Assembly (NCBI RefSeq): GCF_032144095.1
Contig: NZ_JAVSNJ010000011.1
Span: 26,154-90,153, forward strand
Source: Sphaerochaeta sp032144095
Lineage (GTDB): Bacteria; Spirochaetota; Spirochaetia; Sphaerochaetales; Sphaerochaetaceae
DNA: 64,000 nucleotides
Direction: 5' to 3'
Numbering within the stretch: position 1 is the first letter of the stretch; each line of letters starts with the position of its first letter. The translations under genes were made by a program, and so were the position numbers. A model generated the notes under the pieces. That model saw only the letters and a list, made by a program, of their open reading frames with translations. It was not told where the DNA came from and ran no database searches. This document shows positions 1 to 8,558 of this stretch, in pieces.

Positions 1-367
1 CATACATGCCCAGCCTATTGTCTACATTGAAGGTAGAGTACAAAGGAGTCTTCACCCCGATATGTGCTGAAGGGATAGCTCCGAATTTCTCGGTAAACTG
101 CAGGAATTTTTCCATGCCCACATAGTTGGAGATCGAGGAGGAGATATAGACGACCCCATCAAAGGCCTCTGGAGAGAAAAGAGAAAATATCCGGTTTCGT
201 TTCCCTGTATTGAAAACAGGGCTATCAAGCTGTCCAACACCAAAGAAGACTACCGAAACGCCAAGTTCCTCGGCAGCCTGTAAAGCCCCTTTACAGATAG
301 CCACACCATACTCGTTGTGGAAATCGTTAAAGAGAAAGGCAATACGATATTGTTTGTCAGTTTCCAT
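1..367 (-). CDS. periplasmic-binding-protein-like sensor domain protein, 3' end outside window
   Basis: An open frame runs without a stop from the ATG at 367 to the window edge (122 codons). The start has AAGGG about 5 nt upstream. The N-terminus reads RIAFLFNDFHNEYGVAICKG followed by GVVYIS and IPSAHIGV, the alternating strand/helix pattern of type-1 periplasmic-binding (LacI-effector-like) domains. There is no DNA-binding helix-turn-helix before it and no signal peptide, so it is not a classical LacI repressor or exported receptor. In spirochaetes such a cytoplasmic sugar-binding-like domain is often fused to a signalling output (GGDEF or histidine kinase); that output cannot be seen here and is only a suggestion. 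Confidence 0.6.
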   Translation of the reverse strand, partial: METDKQYRIAFLFNDFHNEYGVAICKGALQAAEELGVSVVFFGVGQLDSPVFNTGKRNRIFSLFSPEAFDGVVYISSSISNYVGMEKFLQFTEKFGAIPSAHIGVKTPLYSTFNVDNRLGMY

Positions 368-417
368 CTTTTTCCCTTACTACACCCCAGGGTCCAATTG
401 GGGTCTTCTAGCATACC

Positions 418-430
418 ACGAATTGTTCGT
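418..430. promoter_or_regulatory. short inverted repeat upstream of the sensor gene
   Basis: ACGAA, 3 nt, TTCGT form a perfect 13-bp inverted repeat about 50 nt upstream of the ATG at 367. A weak TATGCT box follows on the minus strand. It resembles the TACGAA/TTCGTA half-sites before the IclR gene at 9159, but the likeness may be chance. Confidence 0.25.
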
Positions 431-568
431 AATTGCGAAAACTTATTACAATCTTAGTACATGTATGATTTATTGGGAGAAAGAAACTCCTCAGCTCTGA
501 CAAAGCATTTTCCTGACGTTTCAGCTACAGATCGAGAGGCTTCCAAAGGGGAGTGACAGGTAGTTCTC

Positions 569-1537
569 CTAGCTGCACAACTCAACGAGGCGGGGAACCA
601 CTACCCTGTTTTCAGGTCCAGAGCCTCCGATCAGGGAGAGAAGCAGTGAAGTCGCCCTCCGGTAGATATCGCCACTTTGGATATCCACACTTGCGACAGG
701 GCCCGAAAAGAGCCTGTAGAAGGGAGAGGCATCATAGCCAACGCTGGGGAGACTGCTTTTGCTTGTTAGCAGCAACTCGAACAAGGTAAGGTCATTGACC
801 GCGGCAAAGCTATCGACACTCCCCTGCTGGATGTATGTAACGACCTCCTCGTAGATCCTTGCGATGGCGTCAGGGCTTCCGATTGTTGTCTCCAGCACCA
901 GGGCATGGGGAAACACCGAAAGAAACCCCTCCAGGCGTTGCCGATGAGGTTGTACCGTATCAAGATAGCCGGTTATGTAGAGGGGGTTCGTGCAGTTGTG
1001 GCTTTTGAGGTAGTCACCTTGGAGGATTCCTCCAACATAGTTATCGGTTCTCATGGTGGAAAGGCCCATCCTTTCCGGGCAATGGTGGCTGAGCACTGAG
1101 GGGACAGAGAGAGAGGCAAAGAGGGCCATCTCCTCACTTGTGTCGACATCATAGGCAAGGATGCCATCACATTGGCTTTCGATGGCCTCCAATTCTGATC
1201 GGTTACCCACCTTGCAGAAGCGCAGCTGCCATGTCGTATCCTTGATGGCCTCCTGGATACCGCGCAGGCTTCGGCCAAAGAACCAGTCAAAGCTATCCAG
1301 GTTTCCCCAATAGTATGGCCTTTGCTCTTTTGACAACTCCACAAAAGCAATGACTCCTGTGCCTTTCCGTCTCAAAAGGCCTGCAGCCTTGTTCGGAGTA
1401 TAGCCCAAGCTCCTGGCTGCCAGCAGGACAGCCTCCCTTAGGGGAGGAGAAACCGATTCAGGGTTGTTGAAGACCCGGGAAACGGTAGCACTGCTTACCC
1501 TGGCTTTTTTTGCCACTTGATCACGTGTAATCTGCAC
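569..1537 (-). CDS. LacI-family transcriptional regulator
   Basis: 322-residue LacI/GalR regulator. The N-terminal helix-turn-helix and hinge read ITRDQVAKKARVSSATVSRVF and a following LGYTPNKAAGLLRRK; the rest is a type-1 periplasmic-binding effector domain. The longest frame starts at 1561, but the GTG at 1537 has AAGGAGG 5 nt upstream and puts the helix-turn-helix at residue 3, as usual for the family, so I take GTG. The gene is divergent from galactokinase, and its promoter (-35 TTGTAA 1602-1607, 17 bp, -10 TACAAT 1579-1584, minus strand) overlaps a 14-bp palindrome. Autorepression and control of galK are inferred. The effector is unknown; galactose or a galactoside is the obvious guess. 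Confidence 0.88.
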   Translation of the reverse strand: MQITRDQVAKKARVSSATVSRVFNNPESVSPPLREAVLLAARSLGYTPNKAAGLLRRKGTGVIAFVELSKEQRPYYWGNLDSFDWFFGRSLRGIQEAIKDTTWQLRFCKVGNRSELEAIESQCDGILAYDVDTSEEMALFASLSVPSVLSHHCPERMGLSTMRTDNYVGGILQGDYLKSHNCTNPLYITGYLDTVQPHRQRLEGFLSVFPHALVLETTIGSPDAIARIYEEVVTYIQQGSVDSFAAVNDLTLFELLLTSKSSLPSVGYDASPFYRLFSGPVASVDIQSGDIYRRATSLLLSLIGGSGPENRVVVPRLVELCS

Positions 1538-1554
1538 CAAGGCCTCCTTGAGAA

Positions 1555-1583
1555 TTGACAAAGGGTGGTTCCTAGCGTATTGT
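1555..1583 (+). promoter_or_regulatory. galactokinase promoter
   Basis: TTGACA at 1555-1560, a 17-bp spacer and TATTGT at 1578-1583. The -10 box overlaps the LacI operator palindrome and the -10 box of the divergent promoter. Confidence 0.55.
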
Positions 1584-1594
1584 ACACGTGTACA
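1581..1594. promoter_or_regulatory. candidate LacI operator palindrome
   Basis: TGTACACGTGTACA is a perfect 14-bp palindrome with a central CG, the form of LacI/GalR operators. It covers the -10 region of both divergent promoters, so one bound dimer could block both. Confidence 0.6.
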
Positions 1595-1703
1595 TCCTGC
1601 ATTACAAGGGCATTGGACAAAGAAATCCGTGGTAGACTGGAACAGGAAAAATCACCTGATGCTCCTTTTCCAGACACCCATGGATATGCAATAGGAGGAG
1701 ATG

Positions 1704-2978
1704 ATGGCTACGGTAGAGATGATTAAAGAGGGCTTGCTGCATTCGGTGTATCCACACCTCTATGCAAAACGGTATGACCAGGAAGATATGGACCGGCGCT
1801 ATGCTTCCCTTCTGGAAACACATGCCAGGCTATTCGGCCAGAAAGATGCCAAGATATTCTCCACTGCAGGAAGGAGCGAACTGGGAGGCAACCATACAGA
1901 CCACAACCTTGGGAAAGTCCTTGCAGCAACCATCAACCTCGATACCATTGCCTGCGTGACCCCACGAAAGGACAACCTGGTTGTCCTCGTCAGTGAAGGG
2001 TACCCTCGCGTTGAGGTCGACCTCTCCCATCTTGAGGTGGTTGAAGAGGAAAAGAACACCACGGAAGCCCTTTTGAGAGGGATTGCCTTTGCCTTTCGGC
2101 AGCGAGGCCTGAGTATTGGCGGCTGGCAGGCCAACACCACAAGCAGGGTGCTCAAGGGTTCGGGCCTCTCCTCCTCCGCGGCCATCGAGGTCCTCTGCGG
2201 AACGATATTCAACCATCTGTTCAACCAGGACAGGCTCTCTTCCATCGAGCTTGCCATCATCGGGCAGTTTAGCGAAAACACCTATTTCGGCAAACCTTCG
2301 GGGCTTATGGACCAGGTAGCCTGCGCCAATGGGGGGATCGTCAGCATCGATTTCCAGGACGCCAAGAACCCCATCGTCAATCCCATCCCCTTTTCCTTCG
2401 AGGAGCATGGCTACCATCTGGTCATTGTCGACACAGGGGGAAACCATGCAGACCTCACCCCTGAGTACGCATCGGTACCGCGGGAGATGCGCCTTGTTGC
2501 ATCCTTCTTTGGAAAGCACAACCTGAGGGAGGTCGACAGAAAGATGTTTGACGAACAACTGCCAGCCTTGCACAAAAAGTTGCAGAACGACAGGGCCATC
2601 CTACGGGCCATACACTTCTTTAGGGAGAATGACCGGGTCACCCGGATGTTGGGCTCCCTCAAGGAAGGGAAGATGGGGGACTACCTTGCTCAAGTACGCT
2701 CAAGCGGCGAGAGCTCATTCTGCTTTTTGCAGAACCTCTACGCTTCGACCAACCCTACAGAACAGGGCCTCAGCCTGGCGATAGCCATCAGCAAGGAGAT
2801 CCTGGGTGATGATGCCACGGTACGGGTACATGGTGGCGGCTTTGCAGGTACCATCCAGGCCTATGTTCCGACAGAGAAGCTCCCTGCCTACACAAAGGGC
2901 CTTGAGGCCGTCTTTGGCGCCAACTCGGTAACCGTCATTGCCGTGAGGGAGAGGGAGAGCTGCTGCATAGCCCAGTAG
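1704..2978 (+). CDS. galK: galactokinase
   Basis: GHMP-family sugar kinase of 424 residues, phosphorylating galactose at C1 in the Leloir pathway. The substrate signature near residue 55 reads GRSELGGNHTDHNLGKVLAA, the variant seen in clostridial-type galactokinases rather than the enterobacterial GRVNLIGEHTDY. The ATP loop is LKGSGLSSSAAIEVL, the catalytic Asp region is GLMDQVACANGG, and the third GHMP motif is VHGGGFAGTIQ. Two ATGs stand in tandem (1701, 1704); AGGAGG at 1693-1698 gives a usable 5-nt spacing only to 1704. No galT or galE lies beside it. Control by the divergent LacI protein is inferred from the shared operator. Confidence 0.9.
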   Translation: MATVEMIKEGLLHSVYPHLYAKRYDQEDMDRRYASLLETHARLFGQKDAKIFSTAGRSELGGNHTDHNLGKVLAATINLDTIACVTPRKDNLVVLVSEGYPRVEVDLSHLEVVEEEKNTTEALLRGIAFAFRQRGLSIGGWQANTTSRVLKGSGLSSSAAIEVLCGTIFNHLFNQDRLSSIELAIIGQFSENTYFGKPSGLMDQVACANGGIVSIDFQDAKNPIVNPIPFSFEEHGYHLVIVDTGGNHADLTPEYASVPREMRLVASFFGKHNLREVDRKMFDEQLPALHKKLQNDRAILRAIHFFRENDRVTRMLGSLKEGKMGDYLAQVRSSGESSFCFLQNLYASTNPTEQGLSLAIAISKEILGDDATVRVHGGGFAGTIQAYVPTEKLPAYTKGLEAVFGANSVTVIAVRERESCCIAQ

Positions 2979-3033
2979 GAGGGTTGTGGACATACTTATG
3001 ACCATGAACAGGAAGAAGCAAAGCTACAAACAC

Positions 3034-3069
3034 CAGGAACCCGAGGGTCAGCCGACCTTCGGGTTCCTG
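3034..3069. terminator. bidirectional hairpin between galK and thrC
   Basis: CAGGAACCCGA (3034-3044) pairs perfectly with TCGGGTTCCTG (3059-3069). It lies between two convergent genes. Neither side has a strong T-run, so termination may be weak or factor-assisted. Confidence 0.5.
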
Positions 3070-3136
3070 TATTGCAGAGAGGTTTTTAGGGAGCAAGGGG
3101 TACCCAACTTGTAGCTACACCTCTACGGATGAGCAC

Positions 3137-4408
3137 CTACTCTTCAAACAACTCCTTATAGTTGCACCCTACACTCTTGTACTCACTCCTCTTGGAGAGC
3201 AGGGAGGCAAGGTTCTCAGGCACCGGGACGCTCTTTCCGATAAGGGGCTCCACCACGGCCTCGAACTTGGCAGGGTGTGCTGTGGAGACAACAATGGTAT
3301 CGTCCTGGACCGGAAGGTCTCGCCTGACACGCTCGGCTGTGGCTGTATGGGGGCACATAACATAGCCGGTCTCCTGGTAGACCTCCCTGATGGTCTTCTT
3401 GATGGTCTCATCGTCGACAGAAGTGGCGCTGACCATCTTCCTAAAGGTGGCAATGTCCCCATAGAGGTTGAACAGCCTCTCCATGTTGCTTGGAGCGCCT
3501 ACATCCATTGCATTTGCAAGGGTGGCAACACTTGGCCGTGGCTTGTACTCTCCATCCCTGAGGTAGTCAGGGATGGTCTTGTTGGCATTCACGGCGAGGG
3601 TTATCCTCTCGATGGGTGCACCCATCGAGAACGCCCAGTAGGCTCCACAGCTGTTACCCACATTCCCGCTGGGAATGATGAAGGTAGGCTTGGTGCCATA
3701 GGTCTCCTTGTAGAGTGTGGAGGCGTAGACATAGTAGACCATCTGGGGAAGCAGGCGTCCCAGGTTGATGCTGTTTGCACTGCTGAGGCCCCACTCCTTT
3801 GAGAGTCGCTTGTCCATGAAGGCATCCTTGACCATCTTCTGGCAGTCGTCAAAGCTGCCATCGACCTCATAGGCCTTGATGTTCCCACCCCAGCAGGTAA
3901 GTTGCTGTTGCTGGCGCTTGCTTACCCGCCCCTTGGGAAAGAGTACCTTGACCTCAATACCCTTCCTGTTGGCAAAGGCTGCAGCCACTGCCCCTCCGGT
4001 ATCGCCACTGGTGGCAACCAGGATGGTGAGCTTGCGCTGTTGCTTCTCAAGCAGCTTCTCCATACATGAGGCAAGAAATCGTGCACCAAAGTCCTTGAAG
4101 GCTGCGGTGGGCCCGTGGTAGAGCTCCAGGACCATCTGCTTTTCATGCAGCTCCACCAGGGGTACATGGAAGTTGAAGGCATCGATGCAGATCTCGGCTA
4201 GGTCATCCTTGAGGATATCATCCTCAAAGAAAGGTGCCAAAACTTCAAATGCCAGTTCGGGATAGGAGGAGACCTCATAGACATTGAGGGTTTCCAGCGA
4301 AGGGAAGGAAACCGGTACATAGAGCCCGCCATCGGGGGCAAGGCCCTGCAATATGGCCTCACTGGCCGAAACTTCTACTGAGGAGTCCCTCGTTGAGACA
4401 AACTTCAT
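3137..4408 (-). CDS. thrC: threonine synthase
   Basis: Converts O-phosphohomoserine to threonine with pyridoxal phosphate. 423 residues, close to the E. coli-type enzyme. The PLP lysine lies in AAFKDFGARFLA, followed by the phosphate-binding SGDTGGAVAAAF and the IIPSGNVGN motif. The N-terminus SEAILQGLAPDGGLYVP is the conserved thrC opening. ATGs at 4411 and 4408 are tandem; AGGAGG is 5 nt from 4408. It follows the homoserine dehydrogenase gene by a few nt on the same strand, forming a short thr operon. No thrB (homoserine kinase) is in the window. Confidence 0.94.
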   Translation of the reverse strand: MKFVSTRDSSVEVSASEAILQGLAPDGGLYVPVSFPSLETLNVYEVSSYPELAFEVLAPFFEDDILKDDLAEICIDAFNFHVPLVELHEKQMVLELYHGPTAAFKDFGARFLASCMEKLLEKQQRKLTILVATSGDTGGAVAAAFANRKGIEVKVLFPKGRVSKRQQQQLTCWGGNIKAYEVDGSFDDCQKMVKDAFMDKRLSKEWGLSSANSINLGRLLPQMVYYVYASTLYKETYGTKPTFIIPSGNVGNSCGAYWAFSMGAPIERITLAVNANKTIPDYLRDGEYKPRPSVATLANAMDVGAPSNMERLFNLYGDIATFRKMVSATSVDDETIKKTIREVYQETGYVMCPHTATAERVRRDLPVQDDTIVVSTAHPAKFEAVVEPLIGKSVPVPENLASLLSKRSEYKSVGCNYKELFEE

Positions 4409-4417
4409 CATAACCTC

Positions 4418-6814
4418 CTAGATTCTGGCGCCAAGATATGCGGCCAGGCGTAAGATATCGGAAAAGACCCCTGCTGCGGTGACGGCACGTCCTGCACCAG
4501 GGCCCTTGATGACCAACGGTTGGCTCAGGTAGCGCTCGGTGGTAAAGCAGATGACATTGTCGGTTCCTGTCGCCTGGGCAAATGCGTGGTCTGAGGAGAA
4601 GCTCTCCAAGGAAGCACTGCAGTTGCCCTGGTTGTCAACGATGCCCACATAGCGTAGCTTCTTGCCTTGCTCCTGGGCCTGCTGGTAGAGCTCCTGGATT
4701 GGTCCATCCAGCTCCTCCAGCCGGTTCATGAACTGCTCAAGGGGCAAGCTACGCAGCTCTGCAGGGACCAGGCTCTGGATGGGGATATTCTCCACCTCCA
4801 CCTCATAGCCAAGCTCCCGGGCGAGGATGACCGTCTTTCGTCCGACATCCATTCCGGAGAGGTCGTCCCTGGGATCGGGTTCGGTGAAGCCCATATCCTT
4901 GGCTTCCCTGACCAGGACACTGAAAGCCACCGATCCATCATACTGGTTGAACAGCCATGCAAGGGTCCCGCTTACGATACCCTCGATGCGGTGGATGATA
5001 TCACCTGTCTGGACCAGGTCCTTCAAGGTGCAGATTACCGGCAACCCTGCCCCGACCGTTGTCTCGTAGAGGAAACGCCGACCTGTCCTGAGGCAGGTGT
5101 CGAAAATGGACTGGTAGTAGGCATAGGGCTCGGTACCGGCCTTCTTGTTGGGGGTGATGACATGGATGCCCTGTTCAAGCCAATTGACATACTCCCGTGC
5201 AAGGAGGCTGCTGGTCGTGCAGTCGACAATGAGGGAGTGAGGGAAATAGGTTGCACCAATGTGTTTGGAAAACTTCTCCCGGTCGAGCGGGACAGCATCC
5301 TGATGGAGCCTCTCCCGCCAGGAAGCGAGGTCAATGCCATCCTGGTCGAGCACCATGGTTGTGGAGTTTGCGATCCCACGGACATGGATGTCCAGGCCGA
5401 ACTGTTCCTTGAGCCTGACTGTTTCGCTGGCGATCTGGTCAAGCAGGGTTGCCCCAATGCTGCCGGGTCCAAAGATCCCTACCGAAAGGGCCTGCTTGGA
5501 GAGGAAGAACCTGGCATGCAGGGCCCGAAGAGCCTTTTTGCAGTCCCTCTCCTTGATGACTGCGCTGATGTTGGTCTCGCTCGAACCTTGGGCTATCGCG
5601 ATTACATTCACGCCGGCCTTGCCCAGCGATGAGAAGAACTTTCCGGCTACCCCGGCCTGGCCTGTCATCTGCTCGCCTACCGCTGCCAGGATGGCGCACT
5701 CACCCTCAGCTTCGATGCTCTGGATAAGGTGGTCCTGCAGCTCATGGGAAAACTCCTCTTTTGCTGTCTGGCAGGCAAGCTCCTTCTGGGCCTCGGGGAC
5801 TGCAAAACAGATGGAGTACTCACTGGATGCCTGGCTGATGAGGATTACCGAGATGGAAGCCTCACGCATAGCACTGAACAGGCGTCCGGCTATGCCTACC
5901 ACCCCACTCATGCCAGCCCCTTCCACATTGATGAGGGCAATGTTGCGGATGGTGCTGAAGCCCTTCACCTTGTTGGACGAGCCGTTGGTCCCATGCTTGG
6001 AAACGGTACTGCCTTTTGCCTTCACATCCCCCCACCAGCGAAGCTGCACATCGATGGAGGCATTCATGGCAGGCAACAGAGCCTGGGGGTGGACGATCGG
6101 AGCACCAAAGAAGGAGAGTTCAGTGGCTTCGGAAAAAGAGAGGGTGGGTATTACCAAAGAAGAGGGGACCTCAGATACCTCGGCATTGCGCAAGAGCGAT
6201 CGGTTGTTCCAGAAGGTGACGCCATCAGCGTGGAGCTGTGAGCCCAAAAGGGCTGCAGAGTACTCGCTCACCCCCTCCTGGGGGTCACTCTTCTCTGCCT
6301 GGACCAGTTCCCCATAGACAAAGAGGGCCTGTGGCTTCACCTCAGAAAGTTGCATTGCTGAAGGAAAGCCAAGGGCATCGGCAGTAATGCCAAAGGTAGT
6401 GAAGTAGTGGCAACAGATGTCTGCGATCCATGAGCCTAGTGTCCTGTCGATATAGTGTTGGGAGCCTGTGGAGATGTCCTCCACCAGCCAGATGGCACGC
6501 AGCAGGTCCTCCATGTCGGAGAAACCCTGTTTGACTCGGTCGAGCACCCTCATCCCCGATGCAGGGCCAAGGAGGGTTTCAACGAGGTCTGTCCAGAGGG
6601 AGAAGCTCCTCTCCAGCTCAGACCAGAGGCGTTCATCATGGGCTTTTGCATAGGAGAGCAAGGTACCAAGTTCCAGTCGAGTCTCACGAAGAGGTGCTAT
6701 GACAAACACCTGATGGGTCTCCTGTTCTGCCCGATAGATTTCTACAAGCTTCTCGTATCCATCCAAAGAAACCAGATTGGAACCTTCAACTGCATGCATT
6801 CTGATAGTATTCAC
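4418..6814 (-). CDS. thrA: homoserine dehydrogenase fused to a degenerate aspartokinase domain (ThrA-type)
   Basis: About 798 residues in ThrA order: aspartokinase-like 1-285, two ACT regulatory domains about 290-440, homoserine dehydrogenase about 445-798. The dehydrogenase looks intact: Rossmann GIFGPGSIG, VITPNKKA, YETTVGAGLPVI, EGIVSGTLAWLFNQ and the catalytic-region DPRDDLSGMDVGRK. The kinase half does not: the N-terminal KFGGTS phosphate motif is replaced by MHAVEGSNL, the GRGGSD-type motif by PQEGVSEYSAALL, and WTDVDG by WNNRSLL. Framework motifs such as ELSFFGAPIVHP remain. I infer an active dehydrogenase whose kinase-like half serves regulation or assembly. The start is GTG 6814 or TTG 6817; GGAGG fits both. 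Confidence 0.88.
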   Translation of the reverse strand: MNTIRMHAVEGSNLVSLDGYEKLVEIYRAEQETHQVFVIAPLRETRLELGTLLSYAKAHDERLWSELERSFSLWTDLVETLLGPASGMRVLDRVKQGFSDMEDLLRAIWLVEDISTGSQHYIDRTLGSWIADICCHYFTTFGITADALGFPSAMQLSEVKPQALFVYGELVQAEKSDPQEGVSEYSAALLGSQLHADGVTFWNNRSLLRNAEVSEVPSSLVIPTLSFSEATELSFFGAPIVHPQALLPAMNASIDVQLRWWGDVKAKGSTVSKHGTNGSSNKVKGFSTIRNIALINVEGAGMSGVVGIAGRLFSAMREASISVILISQASSEYSICFAVPEAQKELACQTAKEEFSHELQDHLIQSIEAEGECAILAAVGEQMTGQAGVAGKFFSSLGKAGVNVIAIAQGSSETNISAVIKERDCKKALRALHARFFLSKQALSVGIFGPGSIGATLLDQIASETVRLKEQFGLDIHVRGIANSTTMVLDQDGIDLASWRERLHQDAVPLDREKFSKHIGATYFPHSLIVDCTTSSLLAREYVNWLEQGIHVITPNKKAGTEPYAYYQSIFDTCLRTGRRFLYETTVGAGLPVICTLKDLVQTGDIIHRIEGIVSGTLAWLFNQYDGSVAFSVLVREAKDMGFTEPDPRDDLSGMDVGRKTVILARELGYEVEVENIPIQSLVPAELRSLPLEQFMNRLEELDGPIQELYQQAQEQGKKLRYVGIVDNQGNCSASLESFSSDHAFAQATGTDNVICFTTERYLSQPLVIKGPGAGRAVTAAGVFSDILRLAAYLGARI

Positions 6815-6943
6815 CAAAAAAGCCCTCCCATATAGTCTACCTTATCGGACAAGCCTAAAAAAAACTACTGCAAATATAGTGGGTTATGCTAGTTTCGCGT
6901 ACATAGTGAAGGGGTAGGAAATGGAAGAGGTGTCCGTATATGG

Positions 6944-6967
6944 AAAAAGAGCCCCTTGAGGGCTCTT
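6944..6967 (-). terminator. rho-independent terminator of rpmB
   Basis: On the minus strand AGAGCCC, a 5-nt loop, GGGCTCT and then TTTT. It ends about 29 nt beyond the rpmB stop. Confidence 0.8.
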
Positions 6968-6995
6968 CATCTGTCAAGTACCGTATACCGTAGGG

Positions 6996-7226
6996 TTATA
7001 CGAGCTTCTCGACCTTTCCACTCCTAAGGCAACGAGTACAAATCTTGATAGTGCGTGGTGCACCCTTGATCAAGGTCTTAACTGTCACAAGATTAGGACG
7101 GAATGTACGCTTTGTGGTTACGCCAATGTGTTGGCCTACGCCGCCTTTCTTCTTGGCCTGACCTTTTCTCGGAACACTATTTCCTGCAACCGTTCCTTTT
7201 CCGCAAATCTCACATCTACGAGCCAT
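6996..7226 (-). CDS. rpmB: 50S ribosomal protein L28
   Basis: 76-residue large-subunit ribosomal protein. It begins MARRCEICGKG and has the two CxxC pairs (CEIC, CTRC) of the zinc-binding L28 form, plus the RTFRPNL segment. An upstream in-frame ATG at 7247 would add seven residues, but the conserved start is at 7226 with AAGGTGG 8 nt before it. It is monocistronic and followed by a strong terminator. Zinc-type L28 is common; some bacteria carry a zinc-free copy for starvation, none is seen here. Confidence 0.93.
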   Translation of the reverse strand: MARRCEICGKGTVAGNSVPRKGQAKKKGGVGQHIGVTTKRTFRPNLVTVKTLIKGAPRTIKICTRCLRSGKVEKLV

Positions 7227-7427
7227 AGCTATATCCACCTTATCCAAATAAATTCATTCGTTGGCCAAATGGGGCCTGTCAAAGTCATGGCTATCCTTGC
7301 ACGGGCAACGGCTTACCCGTGAGCATAATTGCAAGGTTATTGCGATTAGGACTTCAACCTTAGCCAAATTACCAGATAATGACTTTTGTGTAAAGACAAA
7401 GGACCCATCTTTTCAAACAATTCAATC

Positions 7428-7456
7428 TTGAAGCAAGCGAAGTTTGTTGTTATGCT
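7428..7456 (+). promoter_or_regulatory. promoter giving a probable leaderless transcript
   Basis: TTGAAG 7428-7433, 17-bp spacer, TATGCT 7451-7456. The -10 box ends 6 nt before the ATG at 7463, so transcription should start at or next to the start codon. Confidence 0.45.
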
Positions 7457-7462
7457 CAAAAT

Positions 7463-7909
7463 ATGCCAGTCTACTATGCACTGCTGTTACCTCAACAGGT
7501 AAGGCTCAAACTCAACCTCATCAGAAGGACACTCTACAGCAAGAGTGGCAACAGCTCTTTCAGGGCCCAGGAGAGCTGCATTCTCCTTGGGGAGACAGCA
7601 GATACCTCCCTTTCGAAACTGGTAAGCTGCCCCCCCCTACCCCTACCGGTCCAGGGCACAGCAGCCTATGCAGAACAGAGCCTCCATTTCCCTGTACCCG
7701 AGGAAGCTCTCAGACAGATTCGAGAGGAACTGGGGGTAAGCCATTCCTACAGCGGTATCTACCTAGGCGATGAGAAGCTTGAGTATGAGGCTGAAATCCC
7801 CGCCATCAACGACCTCCGTCTCGCCCTTGTCGAGGTCGAAAGACAGGGCAACCTCACTCTTTGGCGGACGCTTTCAGAAAAGCATCTGCAGAGGGGCAAA
7901 GAGGTCTGA
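7463..7909 (+). CDS. unknown protein, 148 residues
   Basis: I do not recognise this protein with confidence. The opening VYYALLLPQQVRLKLNLI and later CILLGE faintly recall the start and HxTLxxLG step of the 2H phosphoesterase (LigT) fold, but no HxT/S pair is present in the expected places, so the link is weak. There is no signal peptide or membrane segment. It has no ribosome site; instead a promoter box sits 6 nt before the ATG. Its last 56 bp overlap the end of nth on the other strand. Codon use looks like that of its neighbours. Confidence 0.55.
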   Translation: MPVYYALLLPQQVRLKLNLIRRTLYSKSGNSSFRAQESCILLGETADTSLSKLVSCPPLPLPVQGTAAYAEQSLHFPVPEEALRQIREELGVSHSYSGIYLGDEKLEYEAEIPAINDLRLALVEVERQGNLTLWRTLSEKHLQRGKEV

Positions 7910-8501
7910 GCGGACAATCCTTGCATCCCGGCTTCTTCGCATGACAGACTGTACGGCCAAACATGTTGGCCGTCATCGAGAAGCGGTATTGCTTCTTCTC
8001 CTCCAACAAGGATGCTATCTGCTTCTCGATCTTTTCGGGATCCTTGGTATCAACCAGGCCCAGTCGGTAGACAACCCTACCAAAATGGGTGTCGACAATG
8101 ATGGCAGGTTTGCCATAGATGTCCCCCAACACACAGCTGGCGGTCTTTCGTCCAACACCGGGTAGCTGGATCAACTCCTCCATGGTGGAGGGAATCTCCT
8201 TGCCTACCAGAGCCTGGGCACAGGAGGTGATGTTCTTCGCCTTCATCCTATAGAAGCCTGTGGGGAAGATGATCTCTTCCACCTCTTCCAACGGTGCCGC
8301 GGCCAGAGCCTCCACCGTCGGAAAGCGTTCGAACAGGGGCCCACTTACTATGTTGACGATCCTATCGGTGGTCTGGGCTGAGAGAATGACGCTTATCATA
8401 AACCGGAAAGGGTCACGTTGCTCCAGGAACTGGATATGGGGTGGATGGAGTTCATCCAATATTGTATATACAGCAGCTGCCTTTTTTTGCAATTTGTTCA
8501 T
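7854..8501 (-). CDS. nth: endonuclease III
   Basis: 215-residue DNA glycosylase/AP lyase of base-excision repair, removing oxidised pyrimidines. The helix-hairpin-helix LPGVGRKTASCVL holds the catalytic lysine, and VDTHFGRVVYRLG holds the catalytic aspartate. The C-terminal [4Fe-4S] loop is CHAKKPGCKDCPLRPLC, spacing C-x6-C-x2-C-x5-C. The substrate-side motif is ILSAQTTD. Length matches E. coli Nth (211). The 3' end overlaps the convergent gene at 7463 by 56 bp. Confidence 0.95.
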   Translation of the reverse strand: MNKLQKKAAAVYTILDELHPPHIQFLEQRDPFRFMISVILSAQTTDRIVNIVSGPLFERFPTVEALAAAPLEEVEEIIFPTGFYRMKAKNITSCAQALVGKEIPSTMEELIQLPGVGRKTASCVLGDIYGKPAIIVDTHFGRVVYRLGLVDTKDPEKIEKQIASLLEEKKQYRFSMTANMFGRTVCHAKKPGCKDCPLRPLCPSADAFLKASAKE

Positions 8502-8517
8502 AGTTTCATAATACCCC

Positions 8518-8547
8518 TTGACGCTATCAAGCTCAAGTGCGTATACT
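8518..8547 (+). promoter_or_regulatory. tRNA-Pro promoter
   Basis: TTGACG 8518-8523, 18-bp spacer, TATACT 8542-8547; the tRNA begins 12 nt later. Confidence 0.6.
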
Positions 8548-8558
8548 CCATTAGGTTT

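Noticed and set aside
1830..2573. Long antisense frames inside galK, thrA, kdgK, GH and asnS genes
   Set aside because: They are mirror frames of strongly coding genes, caused by codon bias; none has a ribosome site or recognisable product.
7300..7321. CACGGG/CCCGTG hairpin upstream of rpmB as a terminator or ribosomal-protein leader
   Set aside because: Only six pairs with a 10-nt loop and no T-run; no known L28 autoregulatory motif.
7454..7909. LigT/2H phosphoesterase assignment of the 148-residue protein
   Set aside because: The opening is similar but the two HxT/S motifs that define the family are absent.
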